A stretch of 64,000 nt of DNA from NCBI RefSeq assembly GCF_000003605.2, contig NW_003130854.1:200099-264098 (forward strand), given 5' to 3'. The translations under genes were made by a program, and so were the position numbers. Below are positions 63,544-64,000 of the stretch, one piece after another. Source of the stretch: Saccoglossus kowalevskii. Lineage: Eukaryota > Hemichordata > Enteropneusta > Harrimaniidae. The notes beneath the pieces are model-generated. The model had not been told where the DNA came from. It was given only the letters and a program-made list of their open reading frames with translations, and did not search any database. Position 1 is the first letter of the stretch, and each line of letters starts with the position of its first letter.

Positions 63544-63593
63544 GCTAGGGCATGGAGGTAAAAAGATCTCTTTTTACCTCCATGGCTAGGGCA
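63544..63593. repeat. Perfect 14 bp hairpin flanked by 9 bp direct repeats
   Basis: Arms ATGGAGGTAAAAAG and CTTTTTACCTCCAT with a 4-base loop (63,552-63,583). GCTAGGGCA stands at both sides (63,544-63,552 and 63,585-63,593). Confidence 0.85.
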
Positions 63594-63846
63594 AGTACCT
63601 ATTCTGATATTGAATTTGAAATTGACAACAATGATCACTGTGCTGGGGAGGCAAATTTGTTTATTTTTTTTTTTTATTATTTTTTTTTGCAAATTACATT
63701 TTATTGTATGATCCTTACCTGGCCAACCCAGGGCTATACGTTTTCCCATTATTATCTATAAGCAAACAAATTTAGAATAACCAAACCTGTCAGATCACAG
63801 ATATATCATGCACAGGAACAGACGAATGAAATTGATTGGAAATTTT

Positions 63847-63921
63847 AAATTCTACCTAGCTGCAGTTCTGTACTAGCTCGCTTGCTACAGCGAGCTACAG
63901 AACTGCAGCTAAATTCTACCT
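63847..63921. repeat. Hairpin of ~53 bp flanked by 11 bp direct repeats
   Basis: AAATTCTACCT at 63,847-63,857 and again at 63,911-63,921 exactly bounds a foldback whose arms are AGCTGCAGTTCTGTA(CTA)GCTCGC and GCGAGCTACAGAACTGCAGC plus T, with an 8-base loop. It looks like a target-site duplication around a miniature insertion. Confidence 0.85.
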
Positions 63922-64000
63922 GGTCGATTTAAATTTAACTGGTCTACATCAGATACAATATTAAAATTAAATATTTGCGTTATTGTGGACAAACAGAATA

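Overview
The window is AT-rich, intron-bearing animal nuclear DNA, by eye about one third G+C. It has one multi-exon protein-kinase gene with GT-AG introns, two single-exon Ras-like GTPases, decayed non-LTR retrotransposons, small inverted-repeat elements and a 50-N assembly gap. The gene families point to a metazoan. The low G+C, sparse genes and L1/Tx1-type LINE fit an invertebrate, but I cannot name the species.

Layout. Positions 1 to about 53,800 are mostly unrecognised non-coding DNA. They hold two intact paralogous genes of the RASL10 (Ras-like family 10) type, both on the minus strand (14,122-14,730 and 40,844-41,452). A third, decayed copy lies on the plus strand at about 23,698-23,923. 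Around these lie a duplicated ~300-370 bp segment (10,420 and 24,790), a diverged minisatellite (21,085-21,540), a ~313 bp terminal-inverted-repeat element (23,241-23,553), an L1/Tx1-like LINE fossil on the minus strand (about 33,190-35,430) and a second, plus-strand LINE fossil. Part of that second LINE is tandemly duplicated with a 556 bp period (36,321-37,429). A locus near 19.6 kb has exon-like reading frames on both strands and is left undecided.

Positions 53,895-62,591 carry a well-supported MAPKAPK5 (MK5/PRAK) gene on the minus strand. I assembled ten coding exons by hand, with every splice phase agreeing (1,398 nt, 465 codons plus stop). Only the first ~12 residues are missing; a candidate first exon lies at 62,823-62,867. 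Its introns hold small repeats and the assembly gap, which sits between two nearly identical 72-73 bp copies and is probably a join artefact.

The kinase and the GTPases are separate signalling genes, and nothing in the sequence shows that they work together. I found no strong case for a wholly new system. The best leads are the RASL10 paralogue set with altered GTP-binding loops, and tiny perfect hairpins flanked by direct repeats at the right end of the window.
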